Below are positions 1-5,847 of a stretch of DNA of 6,478 nt, piece after piece (position 1 is the stretch's first letter; each line of letters starts with the position of its first letter). Both the position numbers and the translations under genes were made by a program. The DNA is from Natrialbaceae archaeon B1-Br10_E2g27 (GTDB taxonomy: Archaea; Halobacteriota; Halobacteria; Halobacteriales; Natrialbaceae). A model generated the notes under the pieces. It saw only the letters and a list, made by a program, of their open reading frames with translations, was not told the origin of the DNA and did no database searches. Location of the stretch: NCBI GenBank assembly GCA_001563885.1, contig LKMM01000157.1, positions 1 through 6,478 on the forward strand, read 5' to 3'.

Positions 1-167
1 GCGGTGAGATCCGTCGCGGGGACGTGGTACATATACGAGTCCTCACTCGGGTGGACGGTGACGAGTCGGCGGACGTCGAGGCCGGACTCGAGCGCCCGGT
101 ATAGCGCCCACGAAGAGTCTTTCCCGCCCGAAAAGAGGCTCACCCACGCGCCGTCTGCGTCGCTCAT
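1..167 (-). CDS. Dph6-type diphthine--ammonia ligase (PP-loop ATPase), N-terminal part, cut by the window edge
   Basis: Only the first 55 codons lie in the window; the gene continues past base 1. It starts at ATG (165-167) and reads MSDADGAWVSLFSGGKDSSW. The SGGKDSS motif at residues 13-19 is the PP-loop that binds ATP in the adenine nucleotide alpha-hydrolase fold. The following SYMYHVP stretch (residues 44-50) resembles the Dph6 / MJ0570-type family rather than ThiI, TtcA or NAD synthetase. Family knowledge: Dph6 adenylates diphthine and amidates it with ammonia, the last step in making diphthamide on translation elongation factor 2, in the cytoplasm. A TATA-like CTAAAT (plus-strand reading) centred about 26 bases ahead of the ATG suggests its own, leaderless transcript. 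It lies 45 bases downstream of the DUF373 gene on the same strand. The PP-loop class is clear; the exact substrate rests on family resemblance in a short fragment. Confidence 0.8.
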   Translation of the reverse strand, partial: MSDADGAWVSLFSGGKDSSWALYRALESGLDVRRLVTVHPSEDSYMYHVPATDLT

Positions 168-189
168 ACCGGACAGTAGGGCGAGTGCG

Positions 190-195
190 CTAAAT
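190..195 (-). promoter_or_regulatory. Putative TATA box of the Dph6-type gene
   Basis: On the minus strand the site reads ATTTAG inside GCATTTAGCGC, centred about 26 bases before the ATG at 167. This is the distance expected of an archaeal TATA box driving a leaderless transcript. It suggests the gene is not wholly dependent on read-through from the DUF373 gene. Confidence 0.45.
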
Positions 196-212
196 GCGTG
201 ACGTTCGAGCTG

Positions 213-1466
213 TTAGCGACTCGAGTCCTCGCCTGGGTCCGAACTGGGTGCTGGCGGTGCGTCCTCCGGGGCGACGGGGCCGCCGTCGGTGACCTCCGAG
301 GGAGGGGTGTCGACATCCCCGATTGCGCCGTCGGCGTCGGGGTCGTCTTCGGTCGGCGTCGCGAACGAGGCGGCGATACGGGCTCCGAGGAGGCTGATTA
401 CGATGGCGGTGAGGACGAACAGGACCAACCGTTCACCCGAGGCGAGTTCGAAACTGTCGACCGAGAGCACGCCCAGTTCGATCGCGGGAACGGCAAACGA
501 CCCGATCACACCCTGCTGTTCGAGAAAGTACGCCGAAAAGCCCCGAACCACCAGCCCAACGGCGAGAACGATAAACGGCAGGTTGAGATACGACCGACGG
601 AGCGGTTTTTCGCTGATCACCTCATCGAGCAACCGGCCCGCACTCGCAGTCACGGCTGCCATCGCGAGCCACGGAACGGCATCGAAGGCAAACTGCATCG
701 CCGGGATCACGACTCCCGGTGGATCCTCGAGACTCGAGACGCCGAGGCCGCCGGCGAACAGCCCCACGAGTGTCAGTCCGGCGGCGACGACGTAGGTGAC
801 GACCGAGACCTGCCCGGAGTAAAGCGCCTCCCGGACCTGATGGCTGACGCCGGTCATGATCTCGTCGATGTTAAAGCCCTTGTAGAGCAAGAAGACGCCG
901 ATGACGGTCGTGATCGCGGCGGCTCCCTCGGCGGTGCCAAACTGCATCGCCAGGACGGGAAAGACGAGGAAAGTCAACCCGAGCGGGACGAGCACCGTCT
1001 GTCTGAGCTCTTCGTCGGCGAGAAACTGTTTGAGCAGGTAGTACGTCGACTCGATATCCCGTGCCTGTCGGACGACGACGCGGTCGACCGAGTCGACCTG
1101 CACCCGGCTCTCGACGATCGGCACCAGTCGCTCATCCTCGGCGCTGTCGACGACGACAACGGCAGAATCGGGGCCGTATTCGGCAATGAGGTCGTCTAGC
1201 TGGCGGGCGACCGCCCGATCGGCCGATACCATCGACTCACGGTCCCCGGAGATGACGGCAACGATCGCCTCCTCGTCGTCGTCGCGTAAATCTTGGGCGA
1301 CGCGCAGGCCCTCGAGGAGCGTGTTGACGCCCGAATCCTCCGGATCAGCGAGGCCGATATCGGTTACGAGCGCACGAACTGCCTCCCAGCCGACGATCGG
1401 CGACCGGAGTCCGGTCACTCGACCGACGTCGTCGGTCCGGTCGAGACAGATGACCAGCGTTGTCAC
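213..1466 (-). CDS. DUF373 family multi-pass membrane protein
   Basis: This 417-residue protein has two parts. Residues 1 to about 150 form a soluble alpha/beta head starting MTTLVICLDRTDDVG and containing the PEDSGVN stretch (42-48), both typical of archaeal DUF373 proteins. Residues about 157-367 hold roughly seven hydrophobic segments (near 157-174, 181-197, 219-241, 253-275, 293-313, 325-345, 347-367). A tail of about 47 residues rich in Asp, Glu and Pro follows and probably stays disordered. The head may bind a ligand or nucleotide, but its function is not known and none is claimed. The start is GTG at 1464-1466, chosen because the DUF373 signature begins right there; an AAGGAA stretch lies about 10 bases upstream and a TATA-like box about 28. 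It sits 76 bases after sppA and 45 bases before the Dph6-type gene, all on the minus strand. Long open frames on the opposite strand are shadows. Confidence 0.88.
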   Translation of the reverse strand: MTTLVICLDRTDDVGRVTGLRSPIVGWEAVRALVTDIGLADPEDSGVNTLLEGLRVAQDLRDDDEEAIVAVISGDRESMVSADRAVARQLDDLIAEYGPDSAVVVVDSAEDERLVPIVESRVQVDSVDRVVVRQARDIESTYYLLKQFLADEELRQTVLVPLGLTFLVFPVLAMQFGTAEGAAAITTVIGVFLLYKGFNIDEIMTGVSHQVREALYSGQVSVVTYVVAAGLTLVGLFAGGLGVSSLEDPPGVVIPAMQFAFDAVPWLAMAAVTASAGRLLDEVISEKPLRRSYLNLPFIVLAVGLVVRGFSAYFLEQQGVIGSFAVPAIELGVLSVDSFELASGERLVLFVLTAIVISLLGARIAASFATPTEDDPDADGAIGDVDTPPSEVTDGGPVAPEDAPPAPSSDPGEDSSR

Positions 1467-1491
1467 GGTATGCGTTCCTTGCTGGGTAACG

Positions 1492-1497
1492 ATAAAA
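1492..1497 (-). promoter_or_regulatory. Putative TATA box of the DUF373 gene
   Basis: The minus strand reads TTTTAT, centred about 28 bases ahead of the GTG start at 1466, in the 76-base gap after sppA. The spacing fits a leaderless or nearly leaderless archaeal promoter. An AAGGAA stretch between the box and the start could serve as a weak ribosome binding site if transcription begins further upstream. Confidence 0.45.
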
Positions 1498-1542
1498 CCA
1501 CTTACTCGTTCGGGACGGTTCGACGCTGGCCCGCCGGCTCAC

Positions 1543-2538
1543 TCAGCTTCGGAGTCGGAACTGGCGGTCGCCGACGACGGCTGCGATTCCGGCTCCGAAG
1601 GCATAGGCAACTCGCTGTGCTCCGGTTCCGACACGGGCCATCAGCGGTCGGTCGGGTTCGAACTCGGTCACAGAAACGTCTTCACGGTCGAGTCGATCGG
1701 CGAGTTCGTCCTCGAGTTCACGGCGGGTGCCGAGATGATCGACCAGGCCCATCTCGTCGGCTTGCTCGCCGAGGTAGATCCGGGCTTCGGTGTCCCGGAC
1801 GAACTCGGGTTCGAGATTCCGACCCTCGCTCACCCGGTCGACGAACGTCTCGTAGTAGCCGTCGATCAACCCCTGGAGGTACTCGCGTTCGTCCTCCTCG
1901 AGTTCCCGAAGCGGGGTACCGGCGTCTTTGTACTCGCCAGCGGCAAACCGTTCATACGAGAGACCCATCTTCTCGGCGAGGCCGCTTGCGTTGACCCGCG
2001 AGCCGATGACGCCGATCGAGCCGACGATCGACCCCTCACGCGCCCAGAGTTCGTCACAGCCACTTGCAATCCAGTAGCCACCGCTTGCACAGACGTCGGT
2101 CGTGTAGGCAACAGTCGGCCCGTCGAAGCGTTCGGCGGCGAGTCGGATATCGTCACTCGGGACGACCTCGCCACCGGGCGTGTTGAGTTTCACAAGTAGG
2201 GCATCGACGTTGTCGTCTTCGTCTGCCCGGTCGATCTGTTCGACGATGTCGTCGGCCGGCGTCGACCGTGGACTCTGTGGCAGCGGTCCACCTCCACCGT
2301 CGCGGGTAATCGGCCCTTCGACTGCGACCTCGGCGACGTCGTAGCCGGGAACGATCGAACTCGAGAGGTTGCCACCGATTTTCACGCCGATACCGACCAC
2401 GGTGAGTGCAACGAGTACACCGAAAAGATCCGTCACCGTCTCCGGATAGACGACGAACAGGGCGACGCCAATCGCCGCGAAAAAGGCGGTCACTCCCAGG
2501 AGGATCCCCAGTTGAACGAGCGACCCAATCTTACCCAC
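1543..2538 (-). CDS. sppA: Signal peptide peptidase SppA (S49 serine protease), membrane bound
   Basis: This is a membrane-anchored S49 serine peptidase of about 331 residues, the family that degrades cleaved signal peptides in or at the membrane. Counting from the longer GTG at 2547, two hydrophobic helices lie at about 10-33 and 39-57, followed by the protease domain from about 70 to 290. Visible landmarks are the LVKLNTPGGEV strand (118-128), the nucleophile Ser155 in CASGGYW, the GSIGVIG stretch (176-182) and the general base Lys207 in AGEYKDAG. Both members of the Ser/Lys dyad are therefore present and the enzyme should be active. The length suits the short, single-domain archaeal and Bacillus-type form. 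Two GTG starts compete (2547 and 2538). The second is preferred because GAGGTGA, a strong match to the anti-Shine-Dalgarno, lies 5 bases before it, while the first GTG is inside that motif. The choice changes only three residues. The gene diverges from the FemAB-like gene. Confidence 0.9.
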   Translation of the reverse strand: MGKIGSLVQLGILLGVTAFFAAIGVALFVVYPETVTDLFGVLVALTVVGIGVKIGGNLSSSIVPGYDVAEVAVEGPITRDGGGGPLPQSPRSTPADDIVEQIDRADEDDNVDALLVKLNTPGGEVVPSDDIRLAAERFDGPTVAYTTDVCASGGYWIASGCDELWAREGSIVGSIGVIGSRVNASGLAEKMGLSYERFAAGEYKDAGTPLRELEEDEREYLQGLIDGYYETFVDRVSEGRNLEPEFVRDTEARIYLGEQADEMGLVDHLGTRRELEDELADRLDREDVSVTEFEPDRPLMARVGTGAQRVAYAFGAGIAAVVGDRQFRLRS

Positions 2539-2543
2539 AGCAG

Positions 2544-2550
2544 TCACCTC
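2544..2550 (-). promoter_or_regulatory. Ribosome binding site deciding the sppA start
   Basis: The minus strand reads GAGGTGA, followed by 5 bases and then GTG at 2538-2536. It matches the complement of the conserved 16S rRNA 3' end. The alternative upstream GTG (2547-2545) is part of this motif, which makes that codon an unlikely start. A Shine-Dalgarno needs a 5' leader, so sppA would be one of the leadered messages in this window. Confidence 0.55.
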
Positions 2551-2677
2551 GAGTCATGCCAAAAGCTGTGTGTGCTGGTGAGTTAACGGTTATCCTCCCC
2601 GGCAGCACTCATCTATCGGTTCGACCGGCAACACTCGAGTCGGCCGGTATGGATGTGATTTGACCGGGTAACGACGT

Positions 2678-2686
2678 GATAACAAA
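2678..2686 (+). promoter_or_regulatory. Possible TATA element of the FemAB-like gene
   Basis: GATAACAAA lies about 30 bases before the ATG at 2713 in the 165-base divergent region shared with sppA. It is the only AT-rich stretch at the right distance, but it is a weak match. For sppA, ATAACCGTTAA on the minus strand near 2582-2592 would give a leader of roughly 20-25 bases. Both are tentative. Confidence 0.25.
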
Positions 2687-2712
2687 CCGACCGACGCCGC
2701 AAGCCTTTGTGT

Positions 2713-3732
2713 ATGGAAATCGACCGACTCGAACTCGAGAAGTGGGATGATTGCCTTCCGAAACGCGGCTTCGAGGTATTTCATGATCCCGATGCGCTGG
2801 CCGTCCTCGATGCACACAGCGATGCCGAGTTACGGCTTTATGGGGCGTTTAAGGGCCAGCAGACGGTCGGCCTGTTGCCCGTGTTCGTCGACCGAAAGGC
2901 TGTTGGCCGAACGATCGTCTCGCCACCGCTCTCGATGGGGGTGCCACGACTCGGCCCGCTGATCAACCCCAACAGCCCAAAACAACGCAAATGGGAACGG
3001 ATCAACAGCGAACTCGCCGCCGGCGTACTGGCGGATCTCGAGGCCGAACGCCGCTCGACGCTGTTTCGGATGACCTGTCCCGTCGGCTACGGCGACCCAC
3101 GACCCTACCGCTGGAACGACCTCTCCGTCGAACCCGAGTTTACCTACGTCGTCGACCTCGAGGGTTGTACCGACATCGAAGAGGCGATGGCAGGATTCAG
3201 CAAGAGCCTGCGAAACGAGATGCGCCGACTCGAGGACGTCGATCTCGAGATCCGTCAGGAAGGTATCGACGCCGCCTTGGGGATCTACGACGACGTCGTT
3301 TCCCAGTACGCCCAGTACGACGAGGAGCCACCGATGTCGAAGCCGTTCTTGCGGGATCTGCTCTCGACACTCGACGATGAGCGCTGGCGTGTATACGTCG
3401 CCAGAGCGCCCGATGGAACATATCAAAGCGGCGTTATAACGCTCTTTTCTGCCGACTTGGCCTACTACTGGCAGGGTGGTGTCACCGCCTCCTACGATCA
3501 CGTCAGCGTCAACAACCTGCTTCATCGGACCATCCTCGAGGACATCGTCACCGATCCGGCTCTCGAGTCGGTTACGGGATACGATCTGGTTGGAGCCAAC
3601 ACCGAACGTCTCTGTGAATATAAGGGCAAATTCAACGGCGAACTCAAACCGTATTACGTCGTCGAATCCGAAGGCCTCGAGATGCGCCTCGCCAAGTCCG
3701 CCTATCAACGGATGGCCGGCTCGCTAAAGTGA
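2713..3732 (+). CDS. FemAB/BioF2-like GNAT-fold acyltransferase
   Basis: This soluble 339-residue protein resembles the FemAB / BioF2-like (GNAT_6) acyltransferases. These carry a duplicated GNAT fold and, in bacteria, add amino acids to peptidoglycan stems or make other acyl transfers. Visible landmarks are GFSKSLRNEMRR (161-172), matching the conserved Ser-x-x-x-Arg-Asn helix before the second GNAT domain; AYYWQGGV (250-257), a core strand; NNLLHRTILED (267-277), the helix after it; and EYKGKFNGEL (302-311), the Lys-x-x-Phe-Gly-like C-terminal motif. No signal peptide or membrane helix is seen. The ATG at 2713 is chosen over a TTG two codons earlier. The gene is followed after 52 bases by the threonine ammonia-lyase, which has its own TATA box. 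Archaea lack murein, so the substrate is not the bacterial one; surface glycan, lipid or protein acylation are guesses. The family is fairly sure, the reaction unknown. Confidence 0.75.
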   Translation: MEIDRLELEKWDDCLPKRGFEVFHDPDALAVLDAHSDAELRLYGAFKGQQTVGLLPVFVDRKAVGRTIVSPPLSMGVPRLGPLINPNSPKQRKWERINSELAAGVLADLEAERRSTLFRMTCPVGYGDPRPYRWNDLSVEPEFTYVVDLEGCTDIEEAMAGFSKSLRNEMRRLEDVDLEIRQEGIDAALGIYDDVVSQYAQYDEEPPMSKPFLRDLLSTLDDERWRVYVARAPDGTYQSGVITLFSADLAYYWQGGVTASYDHVSVNNLLHRTILEDIVTDPALESVTGYDLVGANTERLCEYKGKFNGELKPYYVVESEGLEMRLAKSAYQRMAGSLK

Positions 3733-3755
3733 GACGAGTAGGAAGACCAGTTTCG

Positions 3756-3761
3756 TATATA
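3756..3761 (+). promoter_or_regulatory. TATA box of the threonine ammonia-lyase gene
   Basis: TATATA, at the centre of the palindrome GTATATAC (3755-3762), lies with its middle about 26 bases before the ATG at 3785. This is the best TATA match in the window and predicts a leaderless transcript starting at or next to the ATG. It gives the gene a promoter of its own in the 52-base gap after the acyltransferase gene. Confidence 0.65.
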
Positions 3762-3784
3762 CCTGGCGACCCCAATAAGGGGAT

Positions 3785-4996
3785 ATGCTCGACCTATCGG
3801 ATATTCTCGAGGCCCGTAAACGGGTGCAGGAAACGGCCAAACGGACACCTCTCGAGCACTCCTATACGTATTCGGCGATGACGGGGGCTGAGGTCTACCT
3901 CAAGCTAGAGAACTTCCAGCGGACGGGCGCGTTCAAGATTCGTGGGGCGACAAATCGGATCGCGACGCTTTCGCCAGACCAGAAAGAAGCCGGCGTCGTG
4001 ACCGCAAGTGCGGGCAATCACGCCCAGGGGGTCGCACTCGCCGCCACACGATCGGGCGTCGACGCGAAAATCGTCATGCCAGAATACGCCCCAATCGCGA
4101 AGGTAAAGGCCACGGAGAGTTACGGGGCAGAGGTCGTCCTCGCTGGAGCCGATTACGCCGAGGCGGCAGAACGAGCCCACGAGATCGAACGCGAGGAGGG
4201 CCGAACCTACGTTCATGCCTTCGACGACGAGATGGTGATGGCCGGCCAGGGAACGATCGGCCTCGAGATTATCGAGGACTGCCCGGAGGTCGACACCGTC
4301 GTCGTCCCGATCGGTGGGGGCGGCCTCATCAGCGGAATCGCAACGGCGATTAAAGCCCAGTCTCCGGAAACACGGGTAATCGGAGTGCAAGCCGAGGGAG
4401 CCTCGAGTGCGGCGAAATCGCTCGAAAAGGGCAAGCGCGTCTCACTCGACGGCGTCGATACGATCGCCGACGGGATCGCCACCCGCAGTATCGGCGAACG
4501 GACGTTCGAACACATCCAAGAACACGTCGACGAGGTCGTCACCGTCTCCGATCCCGAAATTGCGGTAACGATCGTCTACCTCTTGGAGCGGTCGAAGACG
4601 CTGGTCGAAGGCGCGGGTGCAGTTGCGCTGGCGGCAGTGCTGTTCGAGGCCTTCGAGTACGACGACGGCGAGACGATCGTCCCCGCACTCTGTGGGGGGA
4701 ACATCGATCTCAACACGCTCACGACCGTCGTGGTCCGCGGGTTGGTCGAAACTGGTCGCTACCTGAAAATCAGGACCGTGCTCAAGGACAGACCCGGCTC
4801 GCTCGAGGAACTGCTCGAGATCTTCACCGACCACCGGGCGAACATCTACGCGATCTACCACGACCGAACCTCGCGTGAGGTCGAGATGAGCGACACCGAA
4901 GTCGAGATCGAACTCGAGATGCGTGGCCCAGACCACGTCGATGCGTTCCTCGAGGCGCTTCGGGAGGCGGGCTATGAGGTCGACGTATTAGTCTGA
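3785..4996 (+). CDS. ilvA: Threonine ammonia-lyase (threonine dehydratase) with C-terminal ACT domain
   Basis: This PLP enzyme of fold type II turns threonine into 2-oxobutyrate and ammonia through a 2-aminocrotonate intermediate, feeding isoleucine synthesis or threonine breakdown in the cytoplasm. Key features in the 403-residue protein are Lys51 in GAFKIRGA, which should hold PLP; TASAGNHAQG (73-82), the substrate-binding loop; the glycine-rich PIGGGGL phosphate-binding loop (175-181); VEGAGAV (274-280); and LCGGNID (302-308) near the PLP ring. An ACT domain fills about residues 328-403 and begins KIRTVLKDRPGSL, so allosteric control by an amino acid is likely. The length fits the single-ACT form rather than the longer two-ACT E. 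coli IlvA. The ATG is fixed by a TATA box 26 bases upstream. ridA, whose product clears its reactive intermediate, lies about 470 bases downstream. Serine dehydration or racemase activity is a less likely alternative because of the ACT domain. Biosynthetic and catabolic roles cannot be told apart here. Confidence 0.93.
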   Translation: MLDLSDILEARKRVQETAKRTPLEHSYTYSAMTGAEVYLKLENFQRTGAFKIRGATNRIATLSPDQKEAGVVTASAGNHAQGVALAATRSGVDAKIVMPEYAPIAKVKATESYGAEVVLAGADYAEAAERAHEIEREEGRTYVHAFDDEMVMAGQGTIGLEIIEDCPEVDTVVVPIGGGGLISGIATAIKAQSPETRVIGVQAEGASSAAKSLEKGKRVSLDGVDTIADGIATRSIGERTFEHIQEHVDEVVTVSDPEIAVTIVYLLERSKTLVEGAGAVALAAVLFEAFEYDDGETIVPALCGGNIDLNTLTTVVVRGLVETGRYLKIRTVLKDRPGSLEELLEIFTDHRANIYAIYHDRTSREVEMSDTEVEIELEMRGPDHVDAFLEALREAGYEVDVLV

Positions 4997-5003
4997 TCGA
5001 TCA

Positions 5004-5055
5004 GTGATCGTTGTGCCGTGGTACCGGTGGTCGCCGTCCACCGCGGAACGATCAC
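5004..5055. terminator. Nested inverted repeat between convergent genes, possible bidirectional terminator
   Basis: GTGATCGTT (5004-5012) and AACGATCAC (5047-5055) form a perfect 9-bp outer stem. Inside it CGGTGG (5025-5030) pairs with CCACCG (5038-5043) around a 7-base loop. The structure fills the 83-base gap between the convergent ilvA and PRC-barrel-like genes. On the minus strand the PRC transcript passes a TTTT run (AAAA at 5067-5070) before reaching the hairpin. There is no T-tract on the plus strand after the stem, so termination of ilvA here is less certain. Archaeal termination depends mainly on T-tracts, so the role is inferred. Confidence 0.4.
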
Positions 5056-5079
5056 CGTAACGAAGTAAAACGGCCTATA

Positions 5080-5337
5080 TCAGGCTTCGCTGCTGAGATC
5101 GGCGTCGACTCTGACTTCCGAGTCGGTGATCGTTTCGATATTTTCAGCCGGAACTTCGAGGTCGTCCTCACCGGCGGACCCTCGCCCGAGACTCTGGATC
5201 CAGGCGTTGGTGAGGCTGGGCTCGGGATCGACGTATGCAACCTGTTCGATCGGATCGATTTCGGTAACGATACCGATCTGTTCTCCCCGAATGTCCATCA
5301 GAAACTTCCCTTCGTCTTCGGTCGAGAGGACTGACAT
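5080..5337 (-). CDS. Small PRC-barrel-like domain protein
   Basis: This is an acidic 85-residue protein starting at ATG (5335-5337). Residues 8-38 (EDEGKFLMDIRGEQIGIVTE and the following AYVDPEP) fit the PRC-barrel pattern Gly-Lys-x-x-x-Asp-x-x-Gly-x-x-Ile-Gly-x-Val-x-x-Ile. A second strand group around 62-78 (VPAENIETITDSEVRV) fits the end of the barrel. PRC-barrels occur in RimM and photosynthetic reaction centre H subunits, and stand-alone archaeal versions are common; they act as small binding or scaffold domains with no known enzyme activity. No signal peptide or membrane helix is seen. The gene converges on ilvA and diverges from ridA, so it interrupts the ilvA-ridA pair on the opposite strand. 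A perfect inverted repeat lies directly ahead of its start. The domain call rests on pattern only; function unknown. Confidence 0.7.
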   Translation of the reverse strand: MSVLSTEDEGKFLMDIRGEQIGIVTEIDPIEQVAYVDPEPSLTNAWIQSLGRGSAGEDDLEVPAENIETITDSEVRVDADLSSEA

Positions 5338-5339
5338 CG

Positions 5340-5356
5340 CTATTAATTTCTAATAG
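5340..5356. repeat. Perfect 6-bp inverted repeat next to the PRC gene start, possible operator
   Basis: CTATTA (5340-5345), a 5-base spacer ATTTC, then TAATAG (5351-5356) make a perfect dyad in the AT-rich divergent region between the PRC-barrel-like gene and ridA. It begins 3 bases upstream of the PRC ATG, so a dimeric regulator bound there would cover the likely start of transcription of that gene. It is about 110 bases from the ridA start and probably too far to repress it directly. No regulator is known; AT-rich dyads also arise by chance. Confidence 0.35.
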
Positions 5357-5435
5357 TAAGAGTAAGTATGTATTGGTCTGAGATGACGGTAGAACAAACG
5401 GTGTGGTCGGCCACGTTGCGTTCAGTTTGGTTGTG

Positions 5436-5440
5436 TTTAA
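5436..5440 (+). promoter_or_regulatory. Putative TATA box of ridA
   Basis: TTTAA in GTGTTTAACTG is centred about 28 bases before the ridA ATG at 5466, so transcription would start at or just before the ATG. A GGAGGAG stretch at 5447-5453 lies between box and start, and would be left out of the message if this box is used. Confidence 0.5.
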
Positions 5441-5446
5441 CTGACC

Positions 5447-5453
5447 GGAGGAG
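5447..5453 (+). promoter_or_regulatory. Possible ribosome binding site of ridA
   Basis: GGAGGAG matches the Shine-Dalgarno consensus but sits 12 bases from the ATG, longer than usual, and downstream of the TATA-like TTTAA. It would work only if transcription starts further upstream. It and the TATA-like box are competing explanations. Confidence 0.3.
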
Positions 5454-5465
5454 AAGTAGTAGCAT

Positions 5466-5846
5466 ATGAAACGCATCATTGAAACCGATGACGCACCTGC
5501 GGCCGTCGGCGCATACAGTCAGGCAACCACCAACGGCTCGCTGTTGTTCACTGCCGGCCAGATTCCGCTGACGACCGAGGGCGAACTGCTCGCCGACGAA
5601 CCGATCGACCGTCAGACAGAGCAGGCGCTGTATAATCTCGATGCCGTCCTCGACGAAGCGGACGCGACCGCCGCTGACATCCTGAAGGTAACCGTCTTTC
5701 TCGACGATATCGACGACTTCGAGGAGATGAACGAGGCGTATGCGAACTACTTCGACGACCAACCGCCGGCCAGAAGTGCTGTCGAAGTCGCCGCCCTCCC
5801 CAAAGGCGTCGGCGTCGAAATCGAGGCAATCGCCACCCTCAAGTGA
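5466..5846 (+). CDS. ridA: RidA family enamine/imine deaminase
   Basis: This 126-residue protein has the usual size and full signature of the Rid (YjgF/YER057c/UK114) family, which forms trimers and hydrolyses reactive 2-aminoacrylate and 2-aminocrotonate to keto acids and ammonia. Landmarks are the AVGAYSQA start with Tyr17, LLFTAGQIPL (26-35), LDEADATAADILKVTVFL (62-79), and the C-terminal PPARSAVEVAALPKGVGVEI block (100-119). Arg103 corresponds to E. coli RidA Arg105, which binds the substrate carboxylate, and Glu120 is also kept, so the protein should be catalytically competent. The ATG is supported by the family N-terminus and the upstream TATA-like box. The known sources of its substrate are PLP enzymes such as threonine ammonia-lyase, encoded about 470 bases upstream on the same strand. 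A small membrane protein gene starts one base after the ridA stop. Confidence 0.95.
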   Translation: MKRIIETDDAPAAVGAYSQATTNGSLLFTAGQIPLTTEGELLADEPIDRQTEQALYNLDAVLDEADATAADILKVTVFLDDIDDFEEMNEAYANYFDDQPPARSAVEVAALPKGVGVEIEAIATLK

Positions 5847-5847
5847 C

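Noticed and set aside
198..1199. Long plus-strand open frame opposite the DUF373 gene
   Set aside because: It encodes a charged, low-complexity sequence with no recognisable domain; the minus-strand DUF373 frame has clear family motifs and membrane segments.
1261..1290. Runs of GTC/CTC triplets resembling a short repeat
   Set aside because: They encode the acidic DDDEE stretch of the DUF373 protein and are ordinary for haloarchaeal coding sequence.
1186..2199. Long plus-strand open frame opposite sppA and the DUF373 start
   Set aside because: It is a shadow of the sppA frame, which carries the Ser/Lys catalytic residues; GC-rich haloarchaeal DNA often leaves antisense frames open.
2830..3708. 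292-residue minus-strand open frame opposite the FemAB-like gene
   Set aside because: No family resemblance, no promoter, and the plus-strand frame has clear GNAT-type motifs.
3770..3782. CCCC-AATAA-GGGG mini hairpin before the ilvA start
   Set aside because: It is only 4 bp, and it would lie upstream of the predicted leaderless transcript start, so it is unlikely to act in RNA.
5740..5847. Upstream extension of the small membrane protein frame into ridA
   Set aside because: The extension is Ser/Pro/Arg-rich and overlaps the conserved RidA C-terminus in another frame; GTG at 5848 fits operon spacing better.
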